The notes beneath the pieces were generated by a model that saw nothing but the letters and a program-made list of their open reading frames with translations, did no database searches and had not been told where the DNA came from. A DNA stretch of 6,373 nucleotides from CAZEVY01 sp964515555 (GTDB lineage: Bacteria > Acidobacteriota > Terriglobia > Bryobacterales > Bryobacteraceae): assembly GCA_964515555.1 (NCBI GenBank), contig CAZEVY010000166.1:1-6373 (forward strand), read 5' to 3'. The position numbers and the translations under genes were made by a program. Within the stretch, counting starts at the first letter, position 1; the number at the start of each line of letters is the position of its first letter. This document shows positions 4,885 to 6,373 of this stretch, piece after piece.

Positions 4885-5718
4885 GTGGAAAAACGCCGCA
4901 TGTGCCCGCACTGCCGGGCCTTCATCACGGTCGACGATCGCGTCTGTCCCTACTGCGATTCGAAACTCGGCGAGCGCGCCATCGACCGGCGCATGCCGAG
5001 CGACGTTCTGGGCGGCTTCATCTCGGGCGCGCGCTTCACGACGGTCATGATCCTGACGGCGAACCTCGGGCTGTATGTCGCGTGCATGCTCTACAGCATG
5101 CAGGGCGGCAACGAGGGCGCGCTGGTCGATCTGGATGCGCGCACGCTGTTCGACTTCGGCGCCAAGTATCCGGCGGCGATCTGGGCGGGACAGTGGTGGC
5201 GGCTGATCACGGCGGGATTTCTTCACGGCGGGCTGTGGCACATCCTGATGAACTCCTGGGCGCTGTTCGACCTGGCGGCCAACGCCGAGGAGCTGCTGGG
5301 GACGCACCGGCTGATCGCGATCTACGTACTCTCGACGATCGCCGGCTTCGGCGCGAGCACGATGTGGTCGAACAGCCTGTCGGTGGGGGCGTCGGCGGCG
5401 ATCTTCGGGCTGATCGGCGCGATGATCGCCTACGGTCGCGCGCACCGGACGGGGTTCGGCGAAGCGGTGCGGGCGATGTACATGCGCTGGGCGATTTACG
5501 GGCTGCTGTTCGGGCTGCTGCCGTTTTTTCCGGTGGACAACGCGGCGCACATCGGCGGGCTGGCGGGGGGATTCGCGGTGGCGACGCTGGCGGGTCCGCC
5601 ACGGATCAGCGCGGATCACTGGCAGGAGCGGCTGTGGCGGTTCGTCGCGTATGGGTGTCTGGCGTTGACGGCGGCGGCGTTCGCGCTGATGTTCGCCGCG
5701 TTCACGTCGGGGGAGTGA
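4885..5718 (+). CDS. Rhomboid-family intramembrane serine protease with N-terminal zinc ribbon
   Basis: This 277-residue protein should cut membrane proteins within the bilayer. A cytoplasmic zinc ribbon opens it: CPHC (7-10) and CPYC (21-24), four cysteines. About seven membrane helices follow: 51-70, 105-130, 142-160, 166-184, 200-214, 221-237 and 252-273. The nucleophile is Ser170 in GASAAIFG (168-175) and the partner is His222 in AHIGGLAGGF (221-230), six residues apart from a proline-containing turn FFPVDN. HGGLWHILMN (114-123) gives the histidines and asparagine of the oxyanion region, preceded by the WR pair (105-106). All core rhomboid residues are present, though the usual GASG is GASA. 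A loop of about 30 residues separates helices 1 and 2. I use the GTG at 4885 for its Shine-Dalgarno; ATG 4900 is the alternative. The substrate is unknown. The tRNA gene follows after 13 bases. Confidence 0.93.
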   Translation: MEKRRMCPHCRAFITVDDRVCPYCDSKLGERAIDRRMPSDVLGGFISGARFTTVMILTANLGLYVACMLYSMQGGNEGALVDLDARTLFDFGAKYPAAIWAGQWWRLITAGFLHGGLWHILMNSWALFDLAANAEELLGTHRLIAIYVLSTIAGFGASTMWSNSLSVGASAAIFGLIGAMIAYGRAHRTGFGEAVRAMYMRWAIYGLLFGLLPFFPVDNAAHIGGLAGGFAVATLAGPPRISADHWQERLWRFVAYGCLALTAAAFALMFAAFTSGE

Positions 5719-5722
5719 TAAT
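5717..5722 (+). promoter_or_regulatory. -10-like GATAAT just before the tRNA gene
   Basis: GATAAT matches TATAAT at five of six bases and overlaps the TGA stop of the rhomboid gene. Its predicted start (about 5729) is only three bases before the mature tRNA. No -35 box is seen at the proper distance, so the tRNA might instead be transcribed through from the rhomboid gene. Confidence 0.3.
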
Positions 5723-5731
5723 TGAGGTTGT

Positions 5732-5808
5732 GGGGGCGTAGCTCAGGTGGATAGAGCATCTGCCTTCTAAGCAGAGGGTCGTGGGTTCGAGTCCCGCCGC
5801 CCCTACCA
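5732..5808 (+). tRNA. tRNA-Arg (anticodon UCU), CCA encoded
   Basis: A full cloverleaf can be folded by hand. The acceptor stem is GGGGGCG (5732-5738) with CGCCCCT (5798-5804); the first pair is G-U. The D stem is GCTC (5741-5744) with GAGC (5754-5757). The anticodon stem is TCTGC (5759-5763) with GCAGA (5771-5775), and the loop CTTCTAA puts TCT at 5766-5768. The variable loop is GGGTC. The T stem is GTGGG (5781-5785) with CCCGC (5793-5797) around TTCGAGT. A73 and CCA (5806-5808) follow. UCU reads the arginine codon AGA, and also AGG by wobble; these codons are rare in the neighbouring genes. Confidence 0.97.
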
Positions 5809-5814
5809 TTTACT

Positions 5815-5860
5815 CAAGAAAAAGGAGGAGGAGCAGCAGTGAAGCCCCTAAGTTTTCTTG
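5815..5860 (+). repeat. 8-bp inverted repeat around the Shine-Dalgarno and start codon
   Basis: CAAGAAAA (5815-5822) and TTTTCTTG (5853-5860) are perfect complements. They enclose the Shine-Dalgarno sequence and GTG of the next gene in a 30-base loop. Just inside the coding region, CTCCTCTCCT (5861-5870) is also complementary to the purine-rich Shine-Dalgarno tract. Either pairing could lower translation. The stem is AT-rich and weak; function is inferred. Confidence 0.4.
5823..5833 (+). promoter_or_regulatory. Strong Shine-Dalgarno tract deciding a GTG start
   Basis: AGGAGGAGGAG ends five bases before the GTG at 5839. It is the strongest Shine-Dalgarno sequence in the window and is the main reason to place a gene start here. 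Confidence 0.8.
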
Positions 5861-6373
5861 CTCCTCTCCTGGCAGGCGGTTGGCTGCTGTTAGCGGTCAC
5901 ATGGTGCTGGGGGCAAGATTCGTCAGGCACCGCGCGGAGCATCCTCTCCGAGTTGGCCGTGAGCGATCCCCCTAAAGCGCGTGAGAGGCTGCTGGTGCTT
6001 GGCGATGCAGCAGTTGAACCCGTCGCCGAGACACTGGCTAACGAACGGCACGCGCCGCCACCTCGCGTGGCATTCCTCGTTGGCGTCCTCTCTTCGATTA
6101 ACTCCTCGCGGTCTCAGCGCGCATGGGGTCACCTGCTGGCTGATCAGCGACCGCTTGTTTGCGGATACGCTGCCTCTGCCCTCGGCCGGCGTCGCGTCAC
6201 TTGTGCAGTCCCGCAGCTCATACTTCTGCTCGGTGACAGAGCACCGTATGCGAGTGAAGTCACGACCGACCCGCCTAAAGAGACGCCGCTCACAGTAGGC
6301 GGCGCGGCCTTAAGGCTCTTGAAAACATCACGGGCCAGCGTCCCGCTACGTCCGACCACGTTCGGCACACGAA
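5839..6373 (+). CDS. Exported HEAT-like repeat protein, N-terminal part, runs off the right edge
   Basis: The frame starts at GTG 5839 and stays open for 178 codons to the window end. Residues 1-25 look like a signal peptide: Lys2, a hydrophobic core LSFLAPLLAGGWLLLAV (4-20), and possible cleavage after CWG (23-25). Cys23 has no convincing lipobox. The rest is predicted helical, with features of HEAT or armadillo-like repeats: ARERLLVLGDAAVEPVAETL (47-66) and, most clearly, VCGYAASALGRRRVTCAVPQ (107-126) leading into LILLLGDRAPY (127-137). Such repeats form scaffolds for protein binding, here outside the cytoplasm. No enzyme domain is visible. Codon use is less GC-ending than in the other genes, and by hand count GC is about 63%, lower than the upstream genes appear. 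It starts 30 bases after the tRNA, with no obvious promoter or terminator between. I am fairly sure it is coding, less sure of the repeat class. Confidence 0.75.
   Translation, partial: MKPLSFLAPLLAGGWLLLAVTWCWGQDSSGTARSILSELAVSDPPKARERLLVLGDAAVEPVAETLANERHAPPPRVAFLVGVLSSINSSRSQRAWGHLLADQRPLVCGYAASALGRRRVTCAVPQLILLLGDRAPYASEVTTDPPKETPLTVGGAALRLLKTSRASVPLRPTTFGTR

Noticed and set aside
4783..5619. Minus-strand upstream extension of the oxidase frame, adding about 279 residues
   Set aside because: It is Arg/Pro/Asp-rich without any domain, lies wholly opposite the rhomboid gene over most of its length, and the Rossmann motif sits exactly where expected after the methionine at 4782.
5981..6298. 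Plus-strand ATG frame of 105 codons and minus-strand frames after the tRNA
   Set aside because: They overlap the GTG-started frame from 5839, lack ribosome-binding sites and have no domain-like pattern, whereas the 5839 frame has a Shine-Dalgarno sequence, signal peptide and helical repeats.

Overview
The window is 6373 bases of GC-rich bacterial DNA with dense, GC-ending codon use. No marker gene fixes the taxon. The mix of genes is consistent with Acidobacteriota or another high-GC soil lineage, but this is a guess: an NtrC-type regulator with an NtrY-like kinase, an ArsR/AHSA1 pair, a zinc-ribbon rhomboid, and a sarcosine-oxidase-like flavoenzyme.

Layout from left to right. (1) Bases 1-1750 hold a two-component system: the C-terminal end of a sigma-54-activating response regulator, then, through an ATGA overlap, a membrane histidine kinase with HAMP and PAS domains but almost no extracytoplasmic part. 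(2) Bases 1751-3290 hold an ArsR-family repressor and a tandem double-AHSA1 (SRPBCC) protein in one operon. In front is an unusually clear sigma-70 promoter (TTGACA, 17 bp, CATAAT), with an A8 tract upstream, a palindrome over the start site, and a perfect 19-bp direct repeat with 21-bp period further upstream. (3) Bases 3367-3603 hold a 78-residue helical protein of unknown function. (4) Bases 3655-4782, minus strand, hold an FAD-dependent amine oxidase of the monomeric sarcosine oxidase/N-methyltryptophan oxidase family, convergent with the small gene. (5) Divergent from it, 4885-5718 encodes a rhomboid-like intramembrane serine protease with an N-terminal zinc ribbon. (6) Bases 5732-5808 are a complete tRNA-Arg(UCU) with encoded CCA. 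(7) From 5839 to the right edge runs an open frame with a GTG start, a strong Shine-Dalgarno sequence, a signal peptide and a HEAT-like helical repeat region. It has no stop in the window and somewhat lower GC.

Only two groups clearly work together: the kinase with its regulator, and the ArsR repressor with the AHSA1 protein. The oxidase, rhomboid, small helical protein and exported repeat protein appear functionally independent. I see no defence system, CRISPR array, insertion sequence or prophage gene. The points most worth a second look are the ArsR control region, the fused AHSA1 protein, the altered active site of the oxidase, and the gene downstream of the tRNA, which may mark the edge of an acquired segment.
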